Made by a program: the position numbers and the translations under genes | Part shown: positions 35,213-44,144 of the stretch, one piece after another | Layout of the letters: every line of letters begins with the position of its first letter | How positions within the stretch are numbered: position 1 is the stretch's first letter | Source: Neisseriaceae bacterium JH1-16 | Lineage (GTDB): Bacteria > Pseudomonadota > Gammaproteobacteria > Burkholderiales > Chromobacteriaceae | Reading direction: 5' to 3' | Assembly (NCBI GenBank): GCA_025989215.1 | Contig: JAPDNP010000002.1 | Location: 372,001 to 436,000, forward strand | DNA: 64,000 nucleotides | Notes under the pieces: model-generated | What the model was told of the DNA's origin: nothing | The model's input: only the letters and a program-made list of their open reading frames with translations | Databases searched by the model: none

Positions 35213-35739
35213 GGTGTGTACCTTTTCATATGTACCATTTTTCCCTTCCCCGGCGCGCCGTTAGGCTGGGCCGAGAACAGCCCCGCCCGCGCCCGCCTTT
35301 CGGCGGCCACGCTTGGCTATCAGGGCATGAGGGCCGTCGGGTTTTCGTGCCGATTTCGGCCGTCACCGTTGTGACAGCCAGTTTTGTCACAACGCCCCCC
35401 CACAAAACCTTGACTTTATTGGGCGTAACAACCATCACAACGGCTGTTTAGCGGGGCCAGGAAGATGCGCCCTCCTTTACCCCGACTGGCTACTCCCCCC
35501 CAGGGTCAGAGAGAGTCACATGCATTTTCTGACCAGTACCAGTATATGAATCGGGAAAGGTGCTAGTGACCGGATTGTGTACCTTTTTTCTAGGCCACTC
35601 CAGAAAGGTACACAAAAAGGTACACAAAAGACATGGATGTGGCTGGACAGCGCTGGACGATCAAGGACAACAAAAAACCCGCAGAGCCTTGTGCTATGCG
35701 GGTTATCTGGACTTACTCGGATACTACTGGATGTCGATT
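35213..35739. other. Attachment-site region between integrase and tRNA-Leu
   Basis: About 530 bp without a gene. It contains the GTGTACCTTTT repeats and short dyads such as GTTGTGAC/TTGTCACAAC near 35370-35393. The element's other end, expected to repeat the tRNA 3' sequence, was not found in the window. Confidence 0.5.
35216..35625. repeat. Probable integrase arm-type sites (GTGTACCTTTT, four copies)
   Basis: GTGTACCTTTT occurs at 35216-35226 and 35577-35587; the complement AAAGGTACAC occurs at 35604-35613 and AAAAGGTACAC at 35615-35625. One copy overlaps the integrase start region, so binding could also repress the gene. Confidence 0.65.
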
Positions 35740-35824
35740 TGGTGCCCCGGGCCGGGGTCGAACCGGCACAACCGAAGTCGAGGGATTTTAAGTCCCTTGT
35801 GTCTACCAATTTCACCACCGGGGC
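35740..35824 (-). tRNA. tRNA-Leu (TAA)
   Basis: An 85-base class II tRNA with encoded CCA. The acceptor arm is GCCCCGG/CCGGGGC, the D arm has TGAAATTGGTAGAC, the anticodon loop ACTTAAAAT reads UAA, and the T arm is GCCGGTTCGACCCCGGC. Its 3' end faces the integrase. Confidence 0.95.
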
Positions 35825-35904
35825 AACGATGCGGTACTGGCCCGCATCGAGCCGCGTACTGTACCACAGCCGCTAAGCGCTTGTCCCGACCCTTGCCGGC
35901 TGTT

Positions 35905-36498
35905 TTAGTCGATTCGGAAGGCCGCCAGCGCCTGCAGATCAGCCGGGGTGTCGACGTCGAGCAGCACGCCGCCATCGACGACCGGCAGCAGCTGCACGCG
36001 GCCGGCATGACGCTGCAGCAGCGGCTTGGCACCGACGTCGCCGGACAGCGCGATCAGTTCGGCATAGTAGGCTTGGCCGAAGCCGACCGGGTGGCCGCGC
36101 ACGCCGTCGAAGCTGGGTGCGACGATGGTATCGGCTTGCAGGTGTTCGGCCAACGTGGACAGGGTGGACGCAGCGAGACGCGGCATGTCGGCCAGCGCGA
36201 TCAGCCAGCCGGCAGCATCGGGGCGCTGACTTACCCCGTGGGCAAGGCTGTGGCCCATGCCGAGTACGGCCTGCGGGCAGCGCGTACTCGCGATACCGGC
36301 AGCGGCCAGCTGTTCGGCCAAGGATTCATCGCCCTCCCCCAACACCACCAACGTATCCGGCAGCACCGCCTGCAGGCGGCGCGCGGCAATCAGCAGCAAG
36401 GGTTCACCGTCGAGTCGGGCCAGGCGCTTGTCACCACCGAAGCGCCGCGCTTGGCCGGCGGCCAGCAGCAGTCCGCAGGGGCGGCTCAGCGGGGACAT
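35905..36498 (-). CDS. mocA: Molybdenum cofactor cytidylyltransferase (MocA-type)
   Basis: A 197-residue NTP transferase of the MobA/MocA fold: LLLAAGQARRFGGDKRL is the nucleotide-binding loop, LIALADMPRL carries the metal-binding Asp, and GHPVGFGQAYY and LLDVDTPADL follow. MocA attaches CMP to Mo-molybdopterin to give the MCD cofactor used by xanthine-oxidase-type hydroxylases. It overlaps xdhC by 13 bases and is downstream of such a hydroxylase, which explains its place. It does not serve the bis-MGD YdeP enzymes, which need MobA. Confidence 0.9.
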   Translation of the reverse strand: MSPLSRPCGLLLAAGQARRFGGDKRLARLDGEPLLLIAARRLQAVLPDTLVVLGEGDESLAEQLAAAGIASTRCPQAVLGMGHSLAHGVSQRPDAAGWLIALADMPRLAASTLSTLAEHLQADTIVAPSFDGVRGHPVGFGQAYYAELIALSGDVGAKPLLQRHAGRVQLLPVVDGGVLLDVDTPADLQALAAFRID

Positions 36499-37487
36499 GC
36501 GGTGCTACGCTCGGTGACGCCGACTGCACAGTTCGACGGTGCGCTGCTGCTGACCAGGCGGTTACGCAGCTGCACCAGTTCAGCCAGGATAGACACGGCG
36601 ATTTCAGCCGGCGATCGGCTGTGGATAGCCAGGCCGATCGGCGCGTGCAGCCGGTCGAGCTGCTCTTTGTTGACGTCCAGCGTCAACAGTCGGGCGCGGC
36701 GCGCCTCGGTGCTGGCCATCGAGCCGATCGCGCCGATGTAGAACGCGTCGGTCTTGAGCGCCTCCATCAGTGCCATGTCGTCGACTTTGGGATCGTGGCT
36801 GAGCGTGACGATGACGGTGCGCTTGTCGGGGCGAAATGCCAGCACCGCGTCGTCGGGCATGCCGTCGAGCCATTCCGCTTCACCGGCCTGCCAGTTGCGG
36901 CGCTGCTCCTCGCGCGGGTCGTTCAGGTACACGGCGAAGTCGAGCGCCGGCGCCATCTGCGCCAGGTACTCGGACACTTGGCCGGCACCGACGATCAGCA
37001 GCCGCCAGCGCGGGCCGAACACCTGTACCAGTTCGTCGTCGCGAAAGCGGATCGACACGTCGGCTTCGGCCGGCTCGACGCAGGAGTCGCCGGTACGCAG
37101 GTTGAGCCGGCGCTGCACCAGCTCGCGACCGCTCACCGCGTCGAGCAGGCGTCGCAGCGCAGCGATGTCTCGCATTGGCTCGACCACCAATTCCAGCGTA
37201 CCGCCACACGGCAAGCCGAAGCGACGCATTTCCTCGGCGCTGATGCCATAGCGCACCAGCTCGATCTTGTCGGGGAAGGCATCGGCGAAGCGGCGCATCA
37301 GGTCGTCCTCGATACAGCCGCCGGACACCGAACCAGTGAAGTCGCCGTCGGCGGTGATCGCAAACAAGGAGCCGAGCGGACGCGGCGCCGAGCCCCAGTT
37401 GCGTACCACCGTCACCAACGCCAGCCGCTTGCCCTGTTCGAGCCAGCTGACCGCGCTATTCAATACCTGATAATCGACTGCGTTCAT
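36486..37487 (-). CDS. xdhC: XdhC/CoxI-family maturation factor
   Basis: A 333-residue protein with the two XdhC domains: the N-terminal LALVTVVRNWGSAPRPLGSLFAI with GSVSGGCIEDDL, and a C-terminal Rossmann-like half with LLIVGAGQVSEYLAQ and TLSHDPKVDDMALMEAL. XdhC proteins bind and sulphurate MCD and insert it in xanthine-oxidase-type enzymes. It lies between mocA and the cytochrome c gene of the hydroxylase operon, though a 210-bp gap with a hairpin separates it from the latter. Confidence 0.9.
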   Translation of the reverse strand: MNAVDYQVLNSAVSWLEQGKRLALVTVVRNWGSAPRPLGSLFAITADGDFTGSVSGGCIEDDLMRRFADAFPDKIELVRYGISAEEMRRFGLPCGGTLELVVEPMRDIAALRRLLDAVSGRELVQRRLNLRTGDSCVEPAEADVSIRFRDDELVQVFGPRWRLLIVGAGQVSEYLAQMAPALDFAVYLNDPREEQRRNWQAGEAEWLDGMPDDAVLAFRPDKRTVIVTLSHDPKVDDMALMEALKTDAFYIGAIGSMASTEARRARLLTLDVNKEQLDRLHAPIGLAIHSRSPAEIAVSILAELVQLRNRLVSSSAPSNCAVGVTERSTACPR

Positions 37488-37580
37488 CTATTGCGCCTTG
37501 AAATCTGTCTGCCTGTCCTCAAACGGCTCGAGACGAACCGGCTGAGGACAGGCGCCAGCAACGAAGCTGGCTCCTGTGGG

Positions 37581-37617
37581 AGAGCACCCGGTGGCAACAC
37601 TGCCCACCGGGTGCTCT
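37581..37617. terminator. Hairpin between cytochrome c and xdhC genes
   Basis: Perfect 14-bp arms AGAGCACCCGGTGG and CCACCGGGTGCTCT with a nine-base loop. It may end or attenuate transcription of the hydroxylase operon before xdhC. Confidence 0.7.
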
Positions 37618-37697
37618 GGTGCAAGATCGGCCGAAGGGTTTCCCTGCCACGTCAACCGACCCATTGCCCTGCTACGCCCGTTGCCGGGCGCTAAAAC

Positions 37698-38936
37698 TTA
37701 ACGCAACGCCTTGACCGCGTCGGCGGTCACGTCGGCAGCCTGCCCGCCCCAGCTGGCGCGCAGGAAGTTGGCCAGTTGCGCCATTTCCTTGTCGTTCAGC
37801 TTGTTGGCAAAACCCGGCATTTCCTGCATCGCACCGTTGTTCGGGAAGCGCTGCTCCTTGATGCCGTCTAGCGTCGCCACGATCAGGTTGCGCGGATCGG
37901 CGTTGCGCACCGTCGAGTTACCCTTCATCGCCACCGTGACGTTCGGCTTGCCTTCGCCCTCGCGACCGTGGCAGCCGGCGCACACCGCGGTGTACAGCTG
38001 GCGGCCGGCGTTCAGCTCGGCGGCATCGGCGGCGACCGTTTTCAGCGGTGCTGGTGCCGGCGGCTTGTCGCCCATCAGATAGGTCGCCATCGCGGTCAGG
38101 TCGGTCTTGCTCAGGTGCTGACTGGACAGGTGGATCACCGGATACATCTCACCATAGGCCGAACCTTGCGGTGCGACACCAGTAGCGAAGAAGGTTTCCA
38201 GGTCTTTCGGCGTCCAGCCGCGCGCCGCCAGACCGGCCGGCGTGATGTCCGGCGCGCCGATACGCGCCAGCACACCGCCGGTCAGCGGCTTGTCGAGATC
38301 GAGCTGGCCAAGCTTACCGCGCGGGGTGTGGCACTCGGCGCAGTGGCCGAGCGCGCCGGCGAGATAGCGGCCGCGCTGCCAGCTGGCCGACTGGCCGGTC
38401 GAGGCGTCAGGCAGGCTGTCCTTCAGGAACAGCATGTTCCAGAACACGATGCCGAAGCGCAGGTTGAACGGGAAGTGCAGCTCGTCTTCCTTGTTCGCCA
38501 CCTTGGCCGGCTTCACGCTCATGAAGTAGGCATACAGCGCGTCGGTATCGTCACGCGACAAGCTGCGGTACGAGGTGTACGGCATCGCCGGGTACAGGCG
38601 CTTGTCCGGCGCCACGCCGTCGTGCAGCGCCTTGTAAAAGTCGTCAGCGCTCCAGTTACCGATGCCGTGATCCTTGTCCGGCGTGATATTGGTGCCGAAC
38701 AGCTTGCCGAACGGCGTCTCCAGTGCCACGCCACCGGCGAACGGCGCCCCGCCGTCCTCGGCGGTATGGCAGGCGGCGCAGTCGGCGGCACGGGCCAGGT
38801 ACTTACCACGCGCCACCTGTTCGGCCGATGCCGGTGCGGCCGCCTTGTCGGCAGTCGACGAGGCCTCGGCACCGCAGCCGGCCAGAATCGCCGTAACCAG
38901 GCCGATCAGCACGAAGCGAAAGGGTTTCGCAATCAT
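37698..38936 (-). CDS. Triheme cytochrome c subunit of periplasmic molybdenum hydroxylase
   Basis: A 412-residue exported protein with three haem motifs: CAACH, CAECH and CAGCH, each starting a class I cytochrome c domain. The N-terminus MIAKPFRFVLIGLVTAILAGCG carries a lipobox (LAGC), so it is probably a lipoprotein held at the membrane. The ATG at 38936 overlaps the stop of the iron-sulphur subunit (TAATG), giving tight coupling. Multi-haem cytochromes of this kind take electrons from aldehyde-oxidase or isoquinoline/nicotinate-type hydroxylases and pass them to the respiratory chain. Confidence 0.92.
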   Translation of the reverse strand: MIAKPFRFVLIGLVTAILAGCGAEASSTADKAAAPASAEQVARGKYLARAADCAACHTAEDGGAPFAGGVALETPFGKLFGTNITPDKDHGIGNWSADDFYKALHDGVAPDKRLYPAMPYTSYRSLSRDDTDALYAYFMSVKPAKVANKEDELHFPFNLRFGIVFWNMLFLKDSLPDASTGQSASWQRGRYLAGALGHCAECHTPRGKLGQLDLDKPLTGGVLARIGAPDITPAGLAARGWTPKDLETFFATGVAPQGSAYGEMYPVIHLSSQHLSKTDLTAMATYLMGDKPPAPAPLKTVAADAAELNAGRQLYTAVCAGCHGREGEGKPNVTVAMKGNSTVRNADPRNLIVATLDGIKEQRFPNNGAMQEMPGFANKLNDKEMAQLANFLRASWGGQAADVTADAVKALR

Positions 38937-39487
38937 TACTTGCTCCCTTTCACCAGGCCCGGGGTGTTCATCACCACGTCCTTCACCGCCTCGTAGTAGC
39001 GCACATAGCCGGTGCAACGGCAGATGTGATCGTTCAGCGCCTCGGTGATGGTCTCTTCAACCTGGTCCTTGTCGACCGGCTGGCGCTTGAGCTTCTCGAC
39101 CAACACGGTGGCGGCATTGACGAAGCCCGGGGTGCAGTAGCCGCACTGGAAGCTGTAGTGCTCCAGGAATTTCTGCTGGATCTGCGACAGCTCGACCACC
39201 TCGCCCTTCTCGTTGAGCTTGGCGTGGCCTTCGATGGTGCGGACTTTCTTGCCCTGGAAGAAATGCGCGCCGGTGATGCAGGTGCGGATCTCTTCACTGG
39301 TGCCGTCCGGGTTGTCGAGGATGGCGACACAGGCGCGGCAGACGCCCTGGCCGCAGCCCAGGCGCGAGCCGGTCAGCGCGACGTATTCGTGCAGAAAATC
39401 GATCATCATCAGGCCATCCGGCACATTGAGCGGGCCGACGGCCTTGCCGTTGATGGTCATGGAAAGCGGTTTATTGGCAATGCTCAT
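38936..39487 (-). CDS. 2Fe-2S subunit of xanthine-oxidase-family hydroxylase
   Basis: A 183-residue small subunit with the two clusters expected: the plant-ferredoxin-type CGQGVCRAC plus a later Cys (TC in IRTCITGAHF), and CGYCTPGF with CRCTGY in the C-terminal helical domain. The ATG at 39487 overlaps the large-subunit stop (ATGA). It has no signal of its own and should be co-exported with the Tat-bearing large subunit. Longer upstream frames give no family sequence. Confidence 0.95.
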   Translation of the reverse strand: MSIANKPLSMTINGKAVGPLNVPDGLMMIDFLHEYVALTGSRLGCGQGVCRACVAILDNPDGTSEEIRTCITGAHFFQGKKVRTIEGHAKLNEKGEVVELSQIQQKFLEHYSFQCGYCTPGFVNAATVLVEKLKRQPVDKDQVEETITEALNDHICRCTGYVRYYEAVKDVVMNTPGLVKGSK

Positions 39488-42318
39488 GCCAGTACCTCCT
39501 GGATTTTTTCGGGTGTTACCGGCAAGTCGGTGAAGCGATGGCCGATGGCGTGGGCGATACCGTTCACGATGGCGCCGACCACCGGAATCATCACCACTTC
39601 GGCGATGCCCTTGGGCGGGTCGGTCTCGGTGACCGGGGGCAGCACTTCGCCGGTTTGCTGCCATACCGCGACGTCTTTGGCACGCGGCAGGTGGTAGCGG
39701 TTGAAGTTCCAGGTACCGTTGCCCGGCCCGTCTTCATAGAGCGGCAGGAACTCGTGCAGCGCGTGGCCGATGCCCATTGCAACGCCGCCTTGCAGCTGGC
39801 CAGACACCAGTTGCGGCGACAGCTGGCTGCCGCATTCCATGATCGAATGGTGGTTGAGCACCTCGACCTTGCCGGAGGCCTCGTGGACCGCCAGCTCGAC
39901 CAGAGTGCCGACCGCGCTGTAGTAAGTCACCGCGGCGTTGTTCATTTGCACATCCGGGATATAGACCTTCTTGCGGTCGAGCACGTGATAGCCGCCCTTG
40001 GTCGACATCTTCGCCTTGTCGGCCGGCTTGGCGCCGCTGCCGTACTTCACCGACAGGCCGTCGATCGGCAAGCGTACCGGCTTGCCGGTCACCTCGAAGT
40101 CGGCCTCGCTCCAACGCCAGCGGTTGAACACGTGCACGATCGCACCGGTCACCAGGCCCAGCTCGTGGGCCTTCTTGACCAGGCGCTCGAACGGCAGCGC
40201 CTCGAGGCCGCCGGCCGACAGCTTGCCGTCGACCCAACGGGCGTCCTCGACGCGCACCACCAGCGGGCTGGCCTGACCGCCGCCGATGCCCTGCGTCCAG
40301 ATCGCCATCGCCGCCGGCCACAGGCCCTGCATGAACACTACGCGTGCCGCTTCGCGGGTGCTGTGAGTGAAGTAGAACGCCGAGTTGGTGGCGCTGGCCG
40401 GCGACGCATACGCCGGCGACCAACGCGGGTTGGCCGAAACCTTGTCCTGTTCGGCCTGGCTCATCAGATAGGGGTTGCCACTGGTGACGACCGGCAGGTC
40501 AGTCCAGTCGGTGACCCCAAAGTGCGCATCGCCGGCCGGCTTGCCCAGCCATTTCTGGACCGCGAGCGCCTGCGAGGTGCTCATGCCGGTGCCGATCTCG
40601 GCACCGGTGTGCCACAGGCTGATGGTGCCGTCCTCGGCGATCTCGACCTTGGCGAACGACGATTCGGCACCGGTTCCGAAGTCCTTTTGTACACAGGCGA
40701 AGCCGACACCGTAGCGCTGGCCCGGGTGCTTGGCTTCAAACTCGGCCTTCTGCTTAGCGCGGTTGGCCCAGATCGGGTGCGCCTTGGCCTTTTCCATCAC
40801 CTCGTCGGCGCGGATCGCCCCGGCCGGGATCGCACCCTGGGTGTTCTTCATGCCGGACTTCAGCACGTTCTTCAGACGGAAGTCGATCGGGTCCATGCCG
40901 AGCTTCTCGGCGATCTCGTCGACCGCCATCTCGGTGGCCGCCATCGACTGCAGCGTGCCGTAGCCGCGCGCCGAACCGGCGTCAATCGCACGCGAGGCAA
41001 TCGCGACCGTAGCCAGGTCGCTCTTCGGGAAGTAGTACACCGACTGGGCCGCGGTCGCGCCGACCATCGCCACCGACGGTGAGAAGTTGGCGCGGCCACC
41101 GCCGTTGGCCTCGAAATCGCCCTTGAAGGCCTGCAGCAAACCGGTCTTCCTGTCCACCGCGATGCGGTAATGCATCTTGAAGGCGTGGCGCTTGATCGAG
41201 GTCTGGAACTGCTCGTAGCGGTCGTTGGCGAAGCGCACCGGCTTGCCGTCGCCGTACAACGCACACACTAGGCCGTAGTACGGCACGTTGTAGTGATCCT
41301 TGGAACCGTAGCCGACGGTGAAGCACGGGTGCACGAACAGCTGCTTGACCGGGAAACGCGCCTTGGCAGCCGCAATCATCTCGGTGGCGCTCTCCACCAC
41401 CTCGAGCGGGCCCTGGCTCGGCACGATCATGTGCAGCGCCTGGTTGTCCGCGTCGTACCAGCAGTTGGCGTTGTCCGGCTCGAGCGCGGCAGTGTCGATC
41501 GATTGAGTGTTGTACTCGCGATCGAACACCAGCCAGTCGGCCGAAGGGTGGTCGAGCTCGTCCTGGATCTTGTCGGCGTAGAACATGCCTTGCTCGCCGA
41601 GCTTGCCGTGCTCGACACCGTCCGGCCACACCGGCTGGTGCTTGCGCATCATGTTCGGGAATACCGGGGCGTTCTTCAGGCTGGAGAACTCGTCACCGTC
41701 GTACGGGGTGGCACCGCCGATGCGCACGAAGCGGAAGGTGCCCCACGGATCGCGCTCCAGCGGGCCGGTGACGGCGCCGTAGCGGATGATCTCGTTATGG
41801 AATTTGAGCGTGTCCTTGGCGAAGCGGAACTTGGCGAACTCGTGATAGATCAGGATCGCCACCGCATGACCGAGATAAGCCGGCGTCTTGCCTTTGGGCA
41901 ACAGCATGTCCTCGCCGTAGAAGGCCGGGAACTTCACGCCATCACGAACCAGATCCTCGGCCGTTACCACGCGGTCAGGTTGCAGCTCCTCACCCAGCAG
42001 CGACAGGTCGAAGCCCTCGTAGCTGCGGTCGGCCTGCGTCGCGCGCAGGATGAAGGCGTGCGACTGCTGGTCCGGCCAGTGCGGCATATCGCGCGCGCGC
42101 ACATCGCGGGCAAACACCTTGCCGCCGGTGACCTTTGCCATGCCGTCGATGCGGAACTTGGCCTTGCCATCCTTGCTGTCCCACTTGATCGGGGTGAGGA
42201 TTTTGTCTTCGAACAAAGCCGCGAACGCCTTACCGCCGATCGGTGCGATATAGACCGACACCCCGGCGATCACGCTGGCTTTGAGAAAACTTCGACGCGA
42301 AAGGTCGAGGTTCGCCAT
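39484..42318 (-). CDS. Molybdopterin (MCD) large subunit, periplasmic aldehyde/N-heterocycle hydroxylase
   Basis: A 944-residue enzyme with a Tat signal (SRRSFLKASVIAGVSVYIAP). It is of the single-chain xanthine dehydrogenase type used with a 2Fe-2S subunit and a cytochrome c. Family blocks are GGGRANFSPSVAM, DAGSARGYGTLQSMAATEMAVDEIAEKLGMDP (Arg/Gly near the Mo site), TGAEIGTGMSTSQALAV and, at the end, GIAEVVMIPVVGAIVNGIAHA holding the catalytic Glu. Such enzymes oxidise aldehydes, isoquinoline or nicotinate. The exact substrate cannot be read. First gene of the operon, with mocA and xdhC as its maturation genes. Confidence 0.93.
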   Translation of the reverse strand: MANLDLSRRSFLKASVIAGVSVYIAPIGGKAFAALFEDKILTPIKWDSKDGKAKFRIDGMAKVTGGKVFARDVRARDMPHWPDQQSHAFILRATQADRSYEGFDLSLLGEELQPDRVVTAEDLVRDGVKFPAFYGEDMLLPKGKTPAYLGHAVAILIYHEFAKFRFAKDTLKFHNEIIRYGAVTGPLERDPWGTFRFVRIGGATPYDGDEFSSLKNAPVFPNMMRKHQPVWPDGVEHGKLGEQGMFYADKIQDELDHPSADWLVFDREYNTQSIDTAALEPDNANCWYDADNQALHMIVPSQGPLEVVESATEMIAAAKARFPVKQLFVHPCFTVGYGSKDHYNVPYYGLVCALYGDGKPVRFANDRYEQFQTSIKRHAFKMHYRIAVDRKTGLLQAFKGDFEANGGGRANFSPSVAMVGATAAQSVYYFPKSDLATVAIASRAIDAGSARGYGTLQSMAATEMAVDEIAEKLGMDPIDFRLKNVLKSGMKNTQGAIPAGAIRADEVMEKAKAHPIWANRAKQKAEFEAKHPGQRYGVGFACVQKDFGTGAESSFAKVEIAEDGTISLWHTGAEIGTGMSTSQALAVQKWLGKPAGDAHFGVTDWTDLPVVTSGNPYLMSQAEQDKVSANPRWSPAYASPASATNSAFYFTHSTREAARVVFMQGLWPAAMAIWTQGIGGGQASPLVVRVEDARWVDGKLSAGGLEALPFERLVKKAHELGLVTGAIVHVFNRWRWSEADFEVTGKPVRLPIDGLSVKYGSGAKPADKAKMSTKGGYHVLDRKKVYIPDVQMNNAAVTYYSAVGTLVELAVHEASGKVEVLNHHSIMECGSQLSPQLVSGQLQGGVAMGIGHALHEFLPLYEDGPGNGTWNFNRYHLPRAKDVAVWQQTGEVLPPVTETDPPKGIAEVVMIPVVGAIVNGIAHAIGHRFTDLPVTPEKIQEVLA

Positions 42319-42662
42319 GGATTACTCCTTACAAAACTCGCGGCCTCTTCCTCCGCCAGTCGGTAACGGAGGTATAGATAGCCGCGAGAGGCCCTGTCCA
42401 GGCGCTTGGACGTGGGCAGATAAAAGCTCAATTTTAAGATAGTTCAGCTAAAGACACCAGCCACTACCCTGCGTTATTACTTTGTTGGCTAACACTCTTA
42501 GGCAAGATGCAGTCCCCTTCTCCTCCCTGGCCACGCCCCTAGATCAAGCCTGTCAACCCGCGCATTAACAATTGGCAACACATTGGCCGGGCAATCACAT
42601 ACTTGCTTAACAGCGCTGGTGGATAACACAAGCATCACCGCAAACCGCAAACGGAGTTCGCC
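42319..42662. other. Divergent promoter region
   Basis: About 340 bp between the hydroxylase operon and a small plus-strand gene. AT-rich patches (42440-42485) could hold promoters, but none is certain. Confidence 0.4.
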
Positions 42663-42914
42663 GTGTATGCACAGTTTTTCCAACTTAGCCGCCTCGTCGC
42701 CAGCGCACTAGGCGCCACGACCGTCGCGCTGGCCGCGTCATCGTGCATCGCCGACAGCGGGGTGCATCACGCGTCGGCGACGCGGCTCGAGCGAGTCAAG
42801 CGGCTGGGCCCGACCCACGCGACCGTGCGGCTGCCATCGACTCCGCGAGCCGGCCGGCTACAACAGACCGCGCTATGGCCGGATCAGGAAATCATCCTGT
42901 CGGCCAGCCGGTAA
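42663..42914 (+). CDS. Small predicted exported protein
   Basis: An 83-residue product starting at GTG with GGAG six bases before it. The first 30 residues look like a signal peptide: YAQFFQLSRLVASALGATTVALAASSC, with a Cys where lipoproteins are cleaved. The rest is basic and unstructured (ATRLERVKRLGPTHATVRL). No family recognised. Two other small envelope proteins follow on the same strand with gaps of 52 and 75 bases. Confidence 0.5.
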   Translation: MYAQFFQLSRLVASALGATTVALAASSCIADSGVHHASATRLERVKRLGPTHATVRLPSTPRAGRLQQTALWPDQEIILSASR

Positions 42915-42966
42915 AGCGGGATTGGACGCCCACTGACCTGAACGGCCACGGGCAAAGGAGACCAAC

Positions 42967-43272
42967 ATGAAATGGCTCACCTACCTGTTGCTCGGTGTCG
43001 CGCTGCTCGGTCCTATGGCCGAACAGGCCGACGCGCGTGCCCACGTCAGCATCGGGATCGGCGTCGGGGTCGGTCCGGCCTGGGGTTATGGCCCCTACTA
43101 TGACGACCCTTATGACGGCCCCTATTATCGTCCGTACTACCGGCCGTATTACCGACCGTATTACCGACACTACTACTATCCGCCGGCCTACTACCCGCCG
43201 CCAGCGGTAGTGATCGAGCAAGCTCCGGTGTACGTGCAACGGCCATACGGTCGCCACGATGACGACGACTGA
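42967..43272 (+). CDS. Tyr/Pro-rich repeat exported protein
   Basis: A 101-residue protein with signal MKWLTYLLLGVALLGPMAEQADA and a Gly-rich start of the mature part (VSIGIGVGVGPAWGYG). It then has a tandem run PYYRPYYRPYYRPYYR and a Pro-rich YYPPAYYPPP, ending DDDD. Low complexity makes a function hard to call. Similar Tyr/Pro-rich proteins occur in beta- and gammaproteobacterial envelopes. The tandem codons are prone to slippage, so the repeat number may vary between strains. Confidence 0.6.
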   Translation: MKWLTYLLLGVALLGPMAEQADARAHVSIGIGVGVGPAWGYGPYYDDPYDGPYYRPYYRPYYRPYYRHYYYPPAYYPPPAVVIEQAPVYVQRPYGRHDDDD

Positions 43273-43347
43273 GGCGGCCGAAACGGCCCATGTACCCCAT
43301 CAGGGATGAAGACCTGCCCGGCCCAAGACCGCAATGAGTGAGGCACC

Positions 43348-43872
43348 ATGATGAACCACAAACTGCTGCTAAGCGCGCTATTCAGCCTGCCGCTGCTGGC
43401 CGCCTGCACCACGGTACCGACCGGGCCGAGCGTGATGGCGCTGCCCGGCAACAACAAAAGCTTCGACCAGTTTCGTCAGGACGATATGGAATGCCGCCAG
43501 TATGCGCAGTATCAGGGGAGCGGCCCGACCGCGAACGACAACGCCGTCAATAGTGGCCTAGCCAGCGCCGCGGTCGGCACCGCGGTCGGCGCGGCGGCCG
43601 GTGCCTTGCTCGGCGGCAACCACCGGGGTGCGGCGGTCGGCGCCGGTGCTGGCCTGCTTCTGGGCAGCGCCGCCGGCAGCGGCAGCGCCCAGGCCGCCGG
43701 CGCGATGACGCAGCGCCGCTACGACAACAGTTACGTGCAATGCATGTACGGCAAGGGGGAACAGGTGCCGGTATACGGCGGCCAGGGCGGCCCGGGCTAC
43801 GGCGGCTACCCGCCTTCGGGCAGCTACCCACCGCCACCTAGCGGCTATCCGCCCCCGCCGCCCTATCGCTGA
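43348..43872 (+). CDS. Glycine-zipper lipoprotein
   Basis: A 174-residue lipoprotein: the signal ends LLAAC (lipobox) and the mature part starts CTTVPTGPS. The centre has a YMGG/glycine-zipper stretch of alternating Gly and Ala (VGTAVGAAAGALLGG, GAAVGAGAGLLLGSAAG) typical of outer-membrane-associated small proteins. The tail is Gly/Pro/Tyr-rich (GYPPSGSYPPPPSGYPP). It probably sits in the outer membrane and helps envelope integrity; no specific role can be assigned. Confidence 0.75.
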   Translation: MMNHKLLLSALFSLPLLAACTTVPTGPSVMALPGNNKSFDQFRQDDMECRQYAQYQGSGPTANDNAVNSGLASAAVGTAVGAAAGALLGGNHRGAAVGAGAGLLLGSAAGSGSAQAAGAMTQRRYDNSYVQCMYGKGEQVPVYGGQGGPGYGGYPPSGSYPPPPSGYPPPPPYR

Positions 43873-43961
43873 GCGCTTCCGGCCCGGCGAGCTGCCCGCC
43901 CCTGCCGCAATGGCAGGGCGGGCCGGTGGCGAAGCCCGCCAGGCCCCTCATACATGCGACA

Positions 43962-43983
43962 AGGCCCCGATTGCTCGGGGCCT
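43962..43983. terminator. Hairpin after glycine-zipper gene
   Basis: AGGCCCCGA and TCGGGGCCT with a TTGC loop form a 9-bp stem about 90 bases after the stop. The T run after it is weak. Confidence 0.65.
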
Positions 43984-44144
43984 GGTCGTTTACCGCCTCT
44001 AACAGAATGAGGCTTGGCCGAATTTCGGCATAGCTAAAACGGCCTTGATCTTGTTGCGCTGCCTTGCCGTTCAGCTTTGTACTGCCTGTGCCAGCACACT
44101 TGGCCAAGGCCGCTACGCTGAGTGTTTCAAACGGAAGGAGCCGC

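Noticed and set aside
35560-36741. 393-codon plus-strand frame across tRNA-Leu and mocA
   Set aside because: It runs through a tRNA gene and the antisense of two assigned genes.
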